Assembly: GCA_002336855.1 (NCBI GenBank)
Contig: DDEV01000029.1
Coordinates: forward strand, 8,699-40,429
Direction of reading: 5' to 3'
Origin: Leucobacter sp. UBA1945
GTDB lineage: Bacteria; Actinomycetota; Actinomycetes; Actinomycetales; Microbacteriaceae
Length of the DNA: 31,731 bases
Below the pieces are notes generated by a model. The model did no database searches, was not told where the DNA came from, and saw only the letters and a program-made list of their open reading frames with translations. The translations under genes and the position numbers were made by a program. Each line of letters opens with the position of its first letter. Position 1 is the stretch's first letter. Positions 16,441-24,856 of the stretch are shown in pieces.

Positions 16441-17108
16441 GATTCGCCCTTCAGCTGTTGAAAAGTCGCGGTGAAACCGGCAAGCATCGCTTCAAGCCCC
16501 ATCTCGAACACGGTGTCGGTGGGCCGGGCCTCGGGAGACGGCAGCCCGCTCGCACGGGCTGCGTATGCCGCGACGAAGTTTGGTGCGGTTTCGTCTTCGC
16601 CAGGATCCATCATGTTGTCTGGCGCCACATGGTCGAGCGCAGCGCCGAGAATGAAGCATTCGAGTGAGACGATGAGGTTGACGACCGTGTGCTCGGGCCA
16701 GCCGGCTTCGATCAGCCCGGCGCACACCGCCTCGTACATCTGGCTGGTGCGCGACTTCGGCGCGAGCGGCGTCACCACCATGATGGCGATAGTGGGCGGG
16801 TGAGCGGCGAAGGCGCTGCGGTACGACCAGGCCCACTGGCGCAGGGCGTCGTCCCAGCTGAGGCTGCCGAAGCCGCTCACGTCGATGCGGTCACTCACGA
16901 GCTCTCGAATGCCGGCTATGACGTCGTCTTGCCCGCTGATGTGGTTGTAGAGCGCCGAGGGTCTGACGTCGAGGGCTCGGGCGATGTCGCGAATTCCCGC
17001 GCCCTGTTCCCCTCGTTCGTCGAGCAGCTTGAGGGCAGTCTCGAGGATCAGCTCGCGGCTGAGCACGGCAACGCGCGGCCTGCCCGACCTTCTTGCCTCC
17101 GCCCGCAT
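16437..17108 (-). CDS. TetR family transcriptional regulator
   Basis: A 223-residue regulator. The N-terminal helix-turn-helix (about 18-62) reads ILETALKLLDERGEQGAGIRDIARALDVRPSALYNHI, typical of TetR. The C-terminal part has a TetR_C-like ligand-binding helical domain (WAWSYRSAFAAHPPTIAIM). ATG 17108 follows GAGGGGAGAGG; an upstream GTG at 17141 precedes the -10 box and is rejected. It is first in an operon with amidohydrolase 1 and divergent from amidohydrolase 2 and the permease. The GAACGGTGTTC palindrome at 17191-17201 is a likely operator. Confidence 0.92.
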   Translation of the reverse strand: MRAEARRSGRPRVAVLSRELILETALKLLDERGEQGAGIRDIARALDVRPSALYNHISGQDDVIAGIRELVSDRIDVSGFGSLSWDDALRQWAWSYRSAFAAHPPTIAIMVVTPLAPKSRTSQMYEAVCAGLIEAGWPEHTVVNLIVSLECFILGAALDHVAPDNMMDPGEDETAPNFVAAYAARASGLPSPEARPTDTVFEMGLEAMLAGFTATFQQLKGES

Positions 17109-17127
17109 ACCTCTCCCCTCTTTGCCG

Positions 17128-17133
17128 AGACTA
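17128..17133 (-). promoter_or_regulatory. -10 box of the tetR-amidohydrolase operon (TAGTCT)
   Basis: TAGTCT on the minus strand predicts a start near 17121, giving a leader of about 13 bases that holds the ribosome-binding site. Confidence 0.5.
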
Positions 17134-17176
17134 GCGCACACAAACTCAGGCCCGCGTGTTCCAATTTGTGCCTGAT

Positions 17177-17218
17177 GTGCCTACAATAACGAACGGTGTT
17201 CATTTTAGAAATAGGCAC
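17177..17218. promoter_or_regulatory. Promoter and nested operator upstream of amidohydrolase 2
   Basis: A TACAAT -10 box (17182-17187) is followed by GAACGGTGTTC (17191-17201, a 4+4 palindrome), which covers the expected start site. An outer perfect inverted repeat, GTGCCTA (17177-17183) with TAGGCAC (17212-17218), encloses both and is nearly concentric. This is a typical place for a TetR-family repressor to block initiation. Confidence 0.6.
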
Positions 17219-17258
17219 CCGCAAGTATCGGCAGAGCCGCTGGAAGGTTGGAGCACAC

Positions 17259-18911
17259 ATGACCCTCACCGTATGCACGGGCGGCACTGTGCTCGTCGGC
17301 ATCGAGCCCAATGGGTCACCCACGCTCAGCACCGCCATCGCATTCGATGGAACAGTCGTTGCAGCGCTCGGCGCAGACGCTGAGGCCCTGCGCGATCGCG
17401 CTGACGAAGTCATCGACCTCGGCGGCGGCACCATCGCCCCCGCGCCCGGCGACGGCCATGCGCACCCGGTGCTCGGCGCGCTCGAGGGCATCGGCCCGGC
17501 GGTTCGTGAAGCGGAAGATCTCGCGGGCATTCTCGCCGCCGTCGCCGCGTGGAAAGCCGCGCATCCCGATGCTGAGTGGATCGTCGGCGGCAGCTACGAC
17601 GCGACGTTTGCACCGGGCGGGCGCTTCGATGCGCGCTGGCTCGACCAGGTCACCGGCGACACCCCGACGGTGCTGCGCTCTTGGGACTATCACACTGCCT
17701 GGGTGAACACCGCGGCTCTGCGCGCCGCCGGCATCACCTCGAGCACCCCCGACCCAGCGCTCGGCCGCATTCTGCGCCGCGAAGACGGCAGCCCCCTCGG
17801 CACCCTGCAAGAGGCCGCCGCGAATGACTTTCTCGCGCATGTCGCACCGGCGTTCACGCTCGCGCAGCGCATCGATGCGGTCGAACGCGCCACAGCCGAG
17901 TACGCGGCAAACGGGATGACCTGGGTGCAGGACGCGTGGGTCGAACCGGCAGACGTCGAGCACTACCTCGCCGCGGCATCACAGGGCCGCCTGCACGCCC
18001 GCGTGAACCTTGCGCTGCGCGCGGACCCAGCGTCGTGGCCCTCGCAGCCGGCCGAGTTCGCTGGGCTCCGAGCGCGCGTTCACGAGCTCTCGCAGCGGCT
18101 CTACGGCACCGCGAGAGGTGGCGCCTCGCGCCTCAGCGCAAACACCGTCAAGTTCTTCATCGACGGCGTCATTGAGAATCACACGGCCGCACTGAGCTCG
18201 CCGTACGCTGACCGCGCCGACGACCTCGGTTTGCCCAACTGGCAGACCGACGAGTTGCGCGACGCCGTCGCAGCCTTCGAAGGCAGGGGCTTTCAGCTGC
18301 ACCTTCACGCAATAGGCGACGCCGCGGTCACCGCGGCACTCGACGCACTCGAGGCACTACGAACGTCATCGCCTGAGCGGTCAGGCCGCCCCATCGCCCA
18401 CGTCATCGCACACGTCGCCATGCTGCGACCCGAAGACACCCGCCGCTTCGCCGAGCTCGGCGTGATCGCCAACTTCGAACCCTATTGGGCGCAGTGCGAC
18501 GCCGTCATGCGCGACCTCACCATTCCCCACATCGGCCACGACCGAGAGGGTTGGCAGTACCTCATCGGCAGCGTGCACCGAAGCGGGGCGACCATCAGCT
18601 TCGGCAGCGACTGGCCCGTCACCACGAAAGACTGGCGCCCGGCCCTCTCTACCGCGATCACGAGGCACAGCCACCTCGAGCCGCAGGCCGAACCGTGGCT
18701 GCCAGACGAGCGCGTCACTCCGGCAACCGCCTACGCCGCCTACACCGCTGGAATCGCCAGGCAGGCCCAGGTCACCGATCGCGGCAGTCTGCACGTCGGC
18801 ATGGTCGCCGACGCCGTCTGGCTCAGCGCGAACCCGCTCGCGGTCGCACCGACCGAGATCCCCGCAATTCAAGTGCTCGGCACCTGGCTTGCTGGCGCAC
18901 GAACCCACTAG
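17259..18911 (+). CDS. Amidohydrolase family protein (Amidohydrolase_3), paralog 2
   Basis: A 550-residue metal-dependent hydrolase of the same family as the product at 14827-16440. Ligands: HxH in DGHAHP (H67, H69), lysine in NTVKFFIDGVIENHTAAL, histidines in LHLHAIGDAAV and HVIAHVAML, and aspartate in FGSDWPVTTKDW. ATG 17259 has AAGGTTGGAG upstream; an earlier ATG in frame (17196) lies inside the operator and near the transcript start, so it is rejected. The permease gene follows 45 bases after its stop, and the two probably form one transcript. Substrate unknown; an amide or N-acylated amine is a guess. Confidence 0.9.
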   Translation: MTLTVCTGGTVLVGIEPNGSPTLSTAIAFDGTVVAALGADAEALRDRADEVIDLGGGTIAPAPGDGHAHPVLGALEGIGPAVREAEDLAGILAAVAAWKAAHPDAEWIVGGSYDATFAPGGRFDARWLDQVTGDTPTVLRSWDYHTAWVNTAALRAAGITSSTPDPALGRILRREDGSPLGTLQEAAANDFLAHVAPAFTLAQRIDAVERATAEYAANGMTWVQDAWVEPADVEHYLAAASQGRLHARVNLALRADPASWPSQPAEFAGLRARVHELSQRLYGTARGGASRLSANTVKFFIDGVIENHTAALSSPYADRADDLGLPNWQTDELRDAVAAFEGRGFQLHLHAIGDAAVTAALDALEALRTSSPERSGRPIAHVIAHVAMLRPEDTRRFAELGVIANFEPYWAQCDAVMRDLTIPHIGHDREGWQYLIGSVHRSGATISFGSDWPVTTKDWRPALSTAITRHSHLEPQAEPWLPDERVTPATAYAAYTAGIARQAQVTDRGSLHVGMVADAVWLSANPLAVAPTEIPAIQVLGTWLAGARTH

Positions 18912-18956
18912 CCGAGATCCTCGCCCCTCACACCACCCCTGATTCAAAGGAGAATC

Positions 18957-20360
18957 GTGACCACCACAACCACCGAACCACACCTGAAGCGAACGCTCGG
19001 CCTCGCGGGCCTCACGCTGTTCGGCCTCACCTACATGACCGCCATCACGGTCTTCACCACTTACGGCTTTGCGAACCTCGCCTCAGACGGGCACTTGCCC
19101 GCCTCGTACATCGCGGCGGCGGTGGCGATGATCTTCACGGCGCTCAGTTACGGCGCCATGGTGCGAAAGTATCCGGTAGCTGGATCGGCCTACACCTACA
19201 CCCAGCAGTCGTTCGGGGGCACTGTCGGCTTTCTCACCGGCTGGGCGATGCTGCTCGACTACCTCTTCATCCCCATGATCAACTTCATGGTCATCGGCAC
19301 CTACATGCAGACCAGGTTTCCGAGCATTCCCTGGCAGGTCTTCATGTTGATCTCGCTCGTCGGCGTCTTCGCGCTCAACGCGCTCGGCATCAAGCTGATC
19401 AACCGGGTGAACTTCGTGATCATCGCGATCTCGGTCGTCATGGTGGTCATGTTCGTGGCGCTCTCGCTGCAGAGCATGGGCGGATCCGAGGGAGCGGCGA
19501 GCGCCATCGAGCCGTTCATGGGAGAGCTCGGGCCGGTATTCGCCGGAGCCGGCATTCTCGCGCTGTCGTTTCTCGGCTTCGACGCGATCTCGACGCTGTC
19601 TGAAGAGGCGAAGAACGCGCGCCGCGATATTCCTCGCGCGATCGTGCTCGCCACGGTCTTCGGTGGTCTCATCTTCATCGTGGTGTCGTGGGCCGGCGCG
19701 ATGGCCTACTCGCCCGACTGGGGCACGATGAGCGACGCTGACCTCGACTCTGCCGGCGTGGGCGCAATGCTCGCGGTCGGCGGCGAGGCATTCGCGAACT
19801 TCGGCGTCGCGGTCTACGTCGCGGGCGCCTTCGGCTCGGGCCTCACGGGGTCGACGAGCGTCTCCCGCATTCTGTACTCGATGGGCCGCGACGGCGTGCT
19901 GCCGAAGCCCTTCGCACGCATCTGGACTCGCTACGGCACCCCGATCGTAGCCGCCGCGGTCGTCTCGGCGTTCGCCCTGCTCGGCCTGGTAATTCCGCTG
20001 CTCACGGTCTCGACCATGATCAGCTTCGGCGCGCTCGCCGCGTTCTCTCTCGTCAATCTCTCGGTGATTCGCACCTACCTCTTCCCGAAGGGCGGGCGCA
20101 CCGCACCGCCGACCGCGGGCGAATGGCTGCGCTACGGATTGTTGCCACTCATCGGATTTGCGCTCACGCTGTGGCTCTGGACCTCGCTCTCGGGCGCGAC
20201 CTTCATGTACGGCGGCATCTGGCTGCTGCTCGGCGTGCTCGTGCTCGCGTGGGCGACGAAGTTCTTCCGCAGGCGGGTGCCGACCATGGATTTCTCAGAG
20301 GACGGGGCGACCACCGGCTTCATCGATTCGGTCGGCGAGGATCACCCGGCCGCCCGCTAG
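18957..20360 (+). CDS. APC family amino acid/amine permease
   Basis: A 467-residue membrane transporter with about 12 hydrophobic segments. TM1 contains LAGLTLFGLTYM, the APC unwound-helix region. Later blocks include GSAYTYTQQSFGGTVGFLTGWAMLLDY and LSFLGFDAISTLSEEAKNARRDIPRAIV, which fits the amino acid-polyamine-organocation superfamily (PuuP-like group). GTG 18957 follows AAAGGAG. Placed after amidohydrolase 2, it probably imports that enzyme's substrate or a product-related amine. Confidence 0.93.
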   Translation: MTTTTTEPHLKRTLGLAGLTLFGLTYMTAITVFTTYGFANLASDGHLPASYIAAAVAMIFTALSYGAMVRKYPVAGSAYTYTQQSFGGTVGFLTGWAMLLDYLFIPMINFMVIGTYMQTRFPSIPWQVFMLISLVGVFALNALGIKLINRVNFVIIAISVVMVVMFVALSLQSMGGSEGAASAIEPFMGELGPVFAGAGILALSFLGFDAISTLSEEAKNARRDIPRAIVLATVFGGLIFIVVSWAGAMAYSPDWGTMSDADLDSAGVGAMLAVGGEAFANFGVAVYVAGAFGSGLTGSTSVSRILYSMGRDGVLPKPFARIWTRYGTPIVAAAVVSAFALLGLVIPLLTVSTMISFGALAAFSLVNLSVIRTYLFPKGGRTAPPTAGEWLRYGLLPLIGFALTLWLWTSLSGATFMYGGIWLLLGVLVLAWATKFFRRRVPTMDFSEDGATTGFIDSVGEDHPAAR

Positions 20361-20377
20361 ACGCGCGAGGTCATTGC

Positions 20378-20457
20378 CGAGCGTCACAGAACTACGCGAG
20401 CGTCACCTTTGTTCACGGCGAGCAGGGGTGACGCTCGCACGTTTCTGTGACGGTCAG
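20378..20457. repeat. Long imperfect hairpin made of four 10-bp motif copies
   Basis: CGAGCGTCAC occurs at 20378-20387 and 20397-20406 (period 19). Its reverse complement, GTGACGCTCG, is at 20428-20437, and a weaker copy is at 20448-20457. The arms pair as CGTCACAGAA (20382-20391) with TTCTGTGACG (20443-20452), and CGAGCGTCACC (20397-20407) with GGTGACGCTCG (20427-20437). It lies between convergent genes and probably serves as a bidirectional terminator. Confidence 0.7.
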
Positions 20458-20496
20458 TGAGGAAAAAGGTGCGTGAGCGCTCAGCGCGAGGTCAAA

Positions 20497-21357
20497 CTAC
20501 GCTCGCGAGCGCAAGTGCTCGACGTCGGCGGCGTTGACGATGAGCTGCCCGGTGGTAGGCCGATCGACGATGAGGGCACCATCGTCGTCGAGGCCCACCG
20601 CCCGCCCGTCGATCATCTCGCCGCCGGGCAGGTGCACTCGCACCTCAGCGCCGAGCGTGAGCGAGTCGCGAAGCACACGGGTGCGAGCGGCCTGCGGTTC
20701 ACTGGCGGCAAGCTCGATGATCTGCAGTAGCTCGCGCGCCGCGACCGACAGCACGCGGTCGGCGAGCGCTTCGCCGAGCGGATCGGCGAGCGTCTCGGCT
20801 CCCCCAGTGTCGCCGCCGCACGCGAGCACCGAGCCCGCCCGCTCGGTCGGCAGCTGCCAATCCTGCAGCAGCAGGTTGATGCCGAATCCCACCACGACTT
20901 CGCCGCTCGGAAGCACTTCGCAGAGGATCCCGCAGAGTTTCGCACCGGGCCGGCCTGCCATCGCGTCTTCTTCGCCGCGCACATGCACGTCGTTCGGCCA
21001 CTTCACGCCGACGCGCATCGGCTCTTCGCGATCCTCGCCGCTAAACAAAGGCTGCAGCGCGCGGGTAATCGCAGACCCCGCGAGCAGCGGGATCCAGCTC
21101 ATGCCGAGCGAGTTCTCGCCGAAGCCGCCGTCGACGCGCAGCAACAGCGATGACGCGAGCGCAGTGTCTGGCGGGGTCTCCCAGCCTCGCCCCTGTCTGC
21201 CTCGACCCGCGGTCTGCTGCGTGGTCGTGACGAGCGTGCCGTGCAGCACCTCGCTGCCGCGCTCGGCGACGAGCTCGCGCAGCACGATGTTGGTCGACTC
21301 GGTCGACTCGAGCCAGAGAACCTGAGGCAGCGCGGCGCTGGTGAGAGGCAATTGCAC
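20497..21357 (-). CDS. birA: Biotin--[acetyl-CoA-carboxylase] ligase
   Basis: A 286-residue enzyme that makes biotinyl-AMP and transfers biotin to the carrier domain of biotin-dependent carboxylases. The biotin/ATP loop is GRGRQGRGWETP. The catalytic KWPNDVHV, CGILCEV and VVGFGINLL follow, then a C-terminal SH3-like domain (LPGGEMIDGRAVGLDDDGALIV). There is no N-terminal helix-turn-helix, so it is a monofunctional ligase that does not repress biotin genes. GTG 21357 is leaderless (TAGGGT six bases upstream). It diverges from the acyl-CoA carboxylase genes that depend on it. Confidence 0.95.
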   Translation of the reverse strand: MQLPLTSAALPQVLWLESTESTNIVLRELVAERGSEVLHGTLVTTTQQTAGRGRQGRGWETPPDTALASSLLLRVDGGFGENSLGMSWIPLLAGSAITRALQPLFSGEDREEPMRVGVKWPNDVHVRGEEDAMAGRPGAKLCGILCEVLPSGEVVVGFGINLLLQDWQLPTERAGSVLACGGDTGGAETLADPLGEALADRVLSVAARELLQIIELAASEPQAARTRVLRDSLTLGAEVRVHLPGGEMIDGRAVGLDDDGALIVDRPTTGQLIVNAADVEHLRSRA

Positions 21358-21363
21358 GCTTTC

Positions 21364-21369
21364 ACCCTA
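21364..21369 (-). promoter_or_regulatory. Leaderless -10 box of birA (TAGGGT)
   Basis: TAGGGT on the minus strand ends six bases before GTG 21357. Confidence 0.55.
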
Positions 21370-21450
21370 TCGCCGCGCCAATCAGCACACGCCGCTTAGA
21401 CATTTCGGCAAGAGATTGCTCAGTTTCTTTGGCGAATGCCTACCACGAAA

Positions 21451-21472
21451 GGCATGGTGCCCGCGCTAGGCT
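21451..21472 (+). promoter_or_regulatory. Leaderless promoter of the carboxylase genes, with palindrome
   Basis: The -10 box TAGGCT (21467-21472) ends seven bases before GTG 21480. GGCATGGTGCC (21451-21461, GGCA/TGCC arms) lies in the -10/-35 spacer, and an overlapping ATGCC/GGCAT pair spans 21436-21455. A repressor site is possible. Confidence 0.5.
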
Positions 21473-21479
21473 GGCATGC

Positions 21480-23099
21480 GTGACCGCAGACACAGAAGCA
21501 CCCGAGACGCAGGCCGCACAGCAGGCCCCCGCTACGACGGCGGCGAAGATCGCCGACCACCGTCGCAAATACCAGGAGGCCGTTGGCGACCGCGACACCG
21601 CGGCAGCCTCGAAGCAGCACCCGCGCGGCAAGATGACCGCGCGCGAGCGCATCTCCACCCTGCTCGACCCGGGCAGCTTCGTCGAGTTCGACAAGTTCGT
21701 GAAGCACCGCACCCAGGGCTTCGGCATGGAGAACTCGCGCCCCTTCGGCGACGCGGTCGTCACGGGCGCCGGCACCATCCACGGGCGCCAGGTCGTGGTC
21801 TTCTCGCAAGACTTCACCACCTTCGGCGGCTCGCTCGGCGAGGTCGCCGGCGAGAAGATCGTGAAGGCGATGGAGTTCGCGCTCAAGACCGGCGCGCCGC
21901 TGCTCGGCATTCTCGATTCGGGCGGAGCTCGCATTCAAGAGGGCGTGGTCGCGCTCAGCAACTACGCGAAGATCTTCCGGCTCAACACCATGTGCTCTGG
22001 CGTGATTCCGCAGATCTCGATCGTGATGGGCCCGTCTGCGGGCGGCGCGGTCTACTCCCCCGCGCTCACCGACTTCGTCATCATGGTCGACAAGACGAGC
22101 CATATGTTCGTCACCGGCCCAGACGTCATCAAGACGGTCACCGGCGAAGAGGTCGGCTTCGAAGAGCTCGGCGGGGCGCTCACGCACAACAAGACGAGCG
22201 GCGTCTCGCACTACCTCGCGAGCGACGAACACGACGCCCTCGACTACGCGCGCACGCTGATCAGCTTCTTGCCAGACAACAACCTGGCCGAGGCGCCCAT
22301 TTACGACAGCGAGACCGCGCTCGAGATCACCGACAGCGACCGCAAGCTCAACAGCATCATTCCCGACAGCCCGAACCAGCCCTACGACATGGTGACGGTC
22401 ATCGAGGCGATCCTCGATAGCGGCGACTTTCTCGAGGTGCAGCCGCTGTTCGCGCCGAACATGCTCATCGGCTTCGGTCGCGTCGAGGGCCGCACTGTCG
22501 GCATCATCGCGAACCAGCCCAAGCAGATGGCCGGCACGCTGAACATCGACGCGAGCGAGAAGGCAGCCCGATTCGTACGCTTCTGCGACGCCTTCTCGAT
22601 CCCGATTCTCACCCTCGTCGACGTGCCCGGCTACCTGCCAGGCACCGAGCAGGAGTTCAACGGCGTGATTCGCCGCGGCGCGAAGCTGCTCTACGCTTAC
22701 GCAGAGGCCACTGTGCCGCTCGTCACGATCATCACGCGCAAGGCCTACGGTGGCGCGTACATCGTGATGGGCTCGAAGCAGATGGGTGCCGACTTCAACA
22801 TCGCGTGGCCCACCGCCGAGATCGCCGTCATGGGCGGGGCTGGCGCCGTGAACATTCTCTACCGCAAGGAGCTCGCGGCGGCGGCAGAGCGCGGCGAAGA
22901 CGTCGAGGCGCTGCGCGCGCAGCTCACCGCGAAGTACAACGCCGACGTCACTTCACCGTTCCTCGCGGCCGAGCGCGGCGAGCTCGACAACGTGCTCGAA
23001 CCCGCAGGCACCCGCCTCGCAGTGATCAAGGCGCTGCGCGGCCTGCGCGGCAAGCGCACCGAGCAGCCGGCGAAGAAGCACGGAAACATTCCGCTGTAA
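21480..23099 (+). CDS. Acyl-CoA carboxylase beta (carboxyltransferase) subunit
   Basis: A 539-residue carboxyltransferase of the AccD/PccB type, moving CO2 from carboxybiotin to acetyl- or propionyl-CoA. The N-half has KMTARERISTLLDPGSFVE, DSGGARIQEG and the oxyanion glycines in GPSAGGAVYSPAL. The C-half has PGYLPGTEQE and the second oxyanion site in YGGAYIVMGSK. GTG 21480 is leaderless. The biotinylated alpha subunit is not in the window, and acyl-chain preference cannot be judged by eye. The epsilon-like gene follows 56 bases later. Confidence 0.94.
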   Translation: MTADTEAPETQAAQQAPATTAAKIADHRRKYQEAVGDRDTAAASKQHPRGKMTARERISTLLDPGSFVEFDKFVKHRTQGFGMENSRPFGDAVVTGAGTIHGRQVVVFSQDFTTFGGSLGEVAGEKIVKAMEFALKTGAPLLGILDSGGARIQEGVVALSNYAKIFRLNTMCSGVIPQISIVMGPSAGGAVYSPALTDFVIMVDKTSHMFVTGPDVIKTVTGEEVGFEELGGALTHNKTSGVSHYLASDEHDALDYARTLISFLPDNNLAEAPIYDSETALEITDSDRKLNSIIPDSPNQPYDMVTVIEAILDSGDFLEVQPLFAPNMLIGFGRVEGRTVGIIANQPKQMAGTLNIDASEKAARFVRFCDAFSIPILTLVDVPGYLPGTEQEFNGVIRRGAKLLYAYAEATVPLVTIITRKAYGGAYIVMGSKQMGADFNIAWPTAEIAVMGGAGAVNILYRKELAAAAERGEDVEALRAQLTAKYNADVTSPFLAAERGELDNVLEPAGTRLAVIKALRGLRGKRTEQPAKKHGNIPL

Positions 23100-23155
23100 C
23101 CGACGGCCCAAGCCTTCGCAGCACGACCGCCTCACCGCCTCACTTTGGAGCCAGC

Positions 23156-23473
23156 GTGACACAGACACCCAAACGCGGCAAGCACCGCGCCGACGACAGC
23201 GACAGCACCGTGCTGCCCCCCGACGCCGCGGCACGCGACGCCGCAAAGCGCGATGAAGCCGGCTCGCAGGACCAGGCTTTGACGGGCGACGGCTTCGTGT
23301 TCGCCACTCGCGGGGTCAGTGATGAAGAGCGCGCCGCAGTGATCGCGGTGCTCACCCAGGTTCGGGCAGAAGAGACCGAGCAGGTGCGCCGCGTCGAGCG
23401 TCGCGAGCACCTGCCCTGGTCGCGCTCGCAGCGCGTGCCGCAGCCCTTCGGTGATCTGCTGATCGACGGTTAA
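23156..23473 (+). CDS. Putative acyl-CoA carboxylase epsilon subunit
   Basis: A 105-residue protein. Charged, low-complexity sequence fills the first 40 residues. A short conserved block follows, FVFATRGVSDEERAAVIAVLTQV, then a C-terminal LPWSRSQRVPQPFGDLL. This order (a beta strand, an SDEERAAV helix and a late tryptophan) matches AccE/PccE epsilon subunits of actinobacterial carboxylases, which are poorly conserved and always lie beside the beta gene as here. GTG 23156 follows TTGGAG. The assignment rests mainly on position and a weak motif. Confidence 0.68.
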   Translation: MTQTPKRGKHRADDSDSTVLPPDAAARDAAKRDEAGSQDQALTGDGFVFATRGVSDEERAAVIAVLTQVRAEETEQVRRVERREHLPWSRSQRVPQPFGDLLIDG

Positions 23474-23492
23474 GCAGGCTCGCCCGCCTCGC

Positions 23493-23498
23493 TAGGGT
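23493..23498 (+). promoter_or_regulatory. Leaderless -10 box of the Nudix gene (TAGGGT)
   Basis: TAGGGT ends seven bases before ATG 23506, which decides that start. Confidence 0.6.
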
Positions 23499-23505
23499 GG
23501 AATGT

Positions 23506-24207
23506 ATGGCGACGAACTCTGTGCTCGCGAAGCAGCAGCTCATGGCGGCGCTCGAGCGCGCAACACTGCCGTCTTTCGAGGGCATCAAGATGCCCGCACC
23601 CGAGCCCGATGTGCGCAATTCTGCGGTGCTCATTCTGTTCGGTGAGCTCGACAGCGTGCCTGCCTCGCCCGCTGCGGCAGATGCTTCACCGCATTTCACC
23701 CCCGACCTCGATGTGCTGCTGACACGGAGATCGAGCGGGCTACGCAACCACGCCGGTCAGATCGCGTTTCCGGGAGGCGGGGTTGAGCCGAGTGACGCCG
23801 ACCGCGCAGCGACCGCACTCAGGGAGGCTCACGAAGAGACCGGTCTCGACCCGAGCGGCGTAGACGTGCTCGGGTCACTGCCTGACGCACACATTCCGGT
23901 GAGCAACTACCTCGTCACCCCGGTGCTCGGCTGGTGGCGGCTGCCGAGCGATGTGGCTGCCGATCGACAGGAGTCGGTCGAGGTGTTTCGGGTGCCGGTC
24001 GCAGAGCTGCTCGCCCCTGATGCGCGCGGCAGCTGGCAACTGCAATATGCGGGTGGCGCCATGCGCGGGCCCGCATTTCAACTCGGCCCGCAGTTCGGCG
24101 GGCACGTCGTGTGGGGGTTCACCGCGATGCTGCTCTCTGGCATCTTCGAGTCCGTAGGCTGGGAGCAGCCGTGGGATCAAACGCACATCTTCGAAGTCTC
24201 GCGCTGA
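23506..24207 (+). CDS. CoA pyrophosphatase (Nudix hydrolase)
   Basis: A 233-residue Nudix enzyme of the NudL/NUDT7 type, which cleaves CoA and its derivatives to 4'-phosphopantetheine and 3',5'-ADP. The CoA-pyrophosphatase signature is in GLRNHAGQIAFPGGG, and the Nudix box follows as GGGVEPSD... ALREAHEETGLD with its metal-binding glutamates. ATG 23506 is set by the TAGGGT box seven bases upstream; an in-frame upstream ATG (23497) overlaps that box. It may turn over CoA near acyl-CoA metabolism genes, but it has its own promoter. Confidence 0.92.
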   Translation: MATNSVLAKQQLMAALERATLPSFEGIKMPAPEPDVRNSAVLILFGELDSVPASPAAADASPHFTPDLDVLLTRRSSGLRNHAGQIAFPGGGVEPSDADRAATALREAHEETGLDPSGVDVLGSLPDAHIPVSNYLVTPVLGWWRLPSDVAADRQESVEVFRVPVAELLAPDARGSWQLQYAGGAMRGPAFQLGPQFGGHVVWGFTAMLLSGIFESVGWEQPWDQTHIFEVSR

Positions 24208-24233
24208 CGCGCGCCCACCGGCGAGGCACGCAC

Positions 24234-24239
24234 TAGTCT
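24234..24239 (+). promoter_or_regulatory. Leaderless -10 box (TAGTCT)
   Basis: TAGTCT ends seven bases before ATG 24247, favouring that start over GTG 24241. Confidence 0.55.
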
Positions 24240-24246
24240 GGTGGGC

Positions 24247-24804
24247 ATGAGCGCGGCAGGCAATCAGACGAAGGCGACGAGCATTCCCGCGATCGAGCGC
24301 GCGAGCGAACGCTCCTGGGCCGACTGGCTCACGCTGTTCGAGGCCGAGGGCGCGGCGAAGCTGCCGCACTCCGAGATCGCCAAGATCGCGCTCGCAGCAC
24401 TGCCCGAGAGCCTGCAGAACCCGCATTGGTGGGCCCAGGGTGTCGCAATCGCGTTCGAGCAGCACACGGGTTTGCGCGTGCCCGGGCAATCGTCGACGGG
24501 CGATTTCCGGGTCAGCGCGAGCCGCACCATGTCCTGCAATCGCGACGAGGCTATAGAGCGTTGGATCGCCCGCTTCGCGCGCAGCACGCACCTCGGCCAC
24601 GAGGCGCAATCGGTGCGGCAGTCGCGCACCGAGAAGCGCAGTTTCTGGCGGGCCTCGCTCGACGGTGCGGGCAAGCTCGAAGTCGCCGCGGAGGCAAAAC
24701 CAGACGGTCGCGCACTCGTCTCGATTTCGCAGTCCGGGCTCGCTTCGCCCGACGCGATCGAGGCGTGGCGGGCCCACTGGAAGGCCTGCCTCGGCGAGCT
24801 CTGA
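24247..24804 (+). CDS. Conserved protein of unknown function
   Basis: A 185-residue soluble protein. The first part contains SWADWLTLFEAEGAAKLPHSEIAKIAL and then NPHWWAQGVAIAFEQHTGLRVPGQ, a tryptophan-rich pattern I have seen in actinobacterial proteins that carry an SRPBCC-like region. The second half (WRASLDGAGKLEVAAEAKPDGRALVSISQSGL) is beta-rich and fits such a fold loosely. I cannot name a function. It is flanked by leaderless promoters on both sides and so is probably transcribed alone. Confidence 0.75.
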   Translation: MSAAGNQTKATSIPAIERASERSWADWLTLFEAEGAAKLPHSEIAKIALAALPESLQNPHWWAQGVAIAFEQHTGLRVPGQSSTGDFRVSASRTMSCNRDEAIERWIARFARSTHLGHEAQSVRQSRTEKRSFWRASLDGAGKLEVAAEAKPDGRALVSISQSGLASPDAIEAWRAHWKACLGEL

Positions 24805-24843
24805 TCCTCGCCTCTGACCCGGATTTGAAAAGACATTCGCCGC

Positions 24844-24849
24844 TACACT
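24844..24849 (+). promoter_or_regulatory. Leaderless -10 box of the phosphorylase gene (TACACT)
   Basis: TACACT ends seven bases before ATG 24857. Confidence 0.6.
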
Positions 24850-24856
24850 TGAGCGC

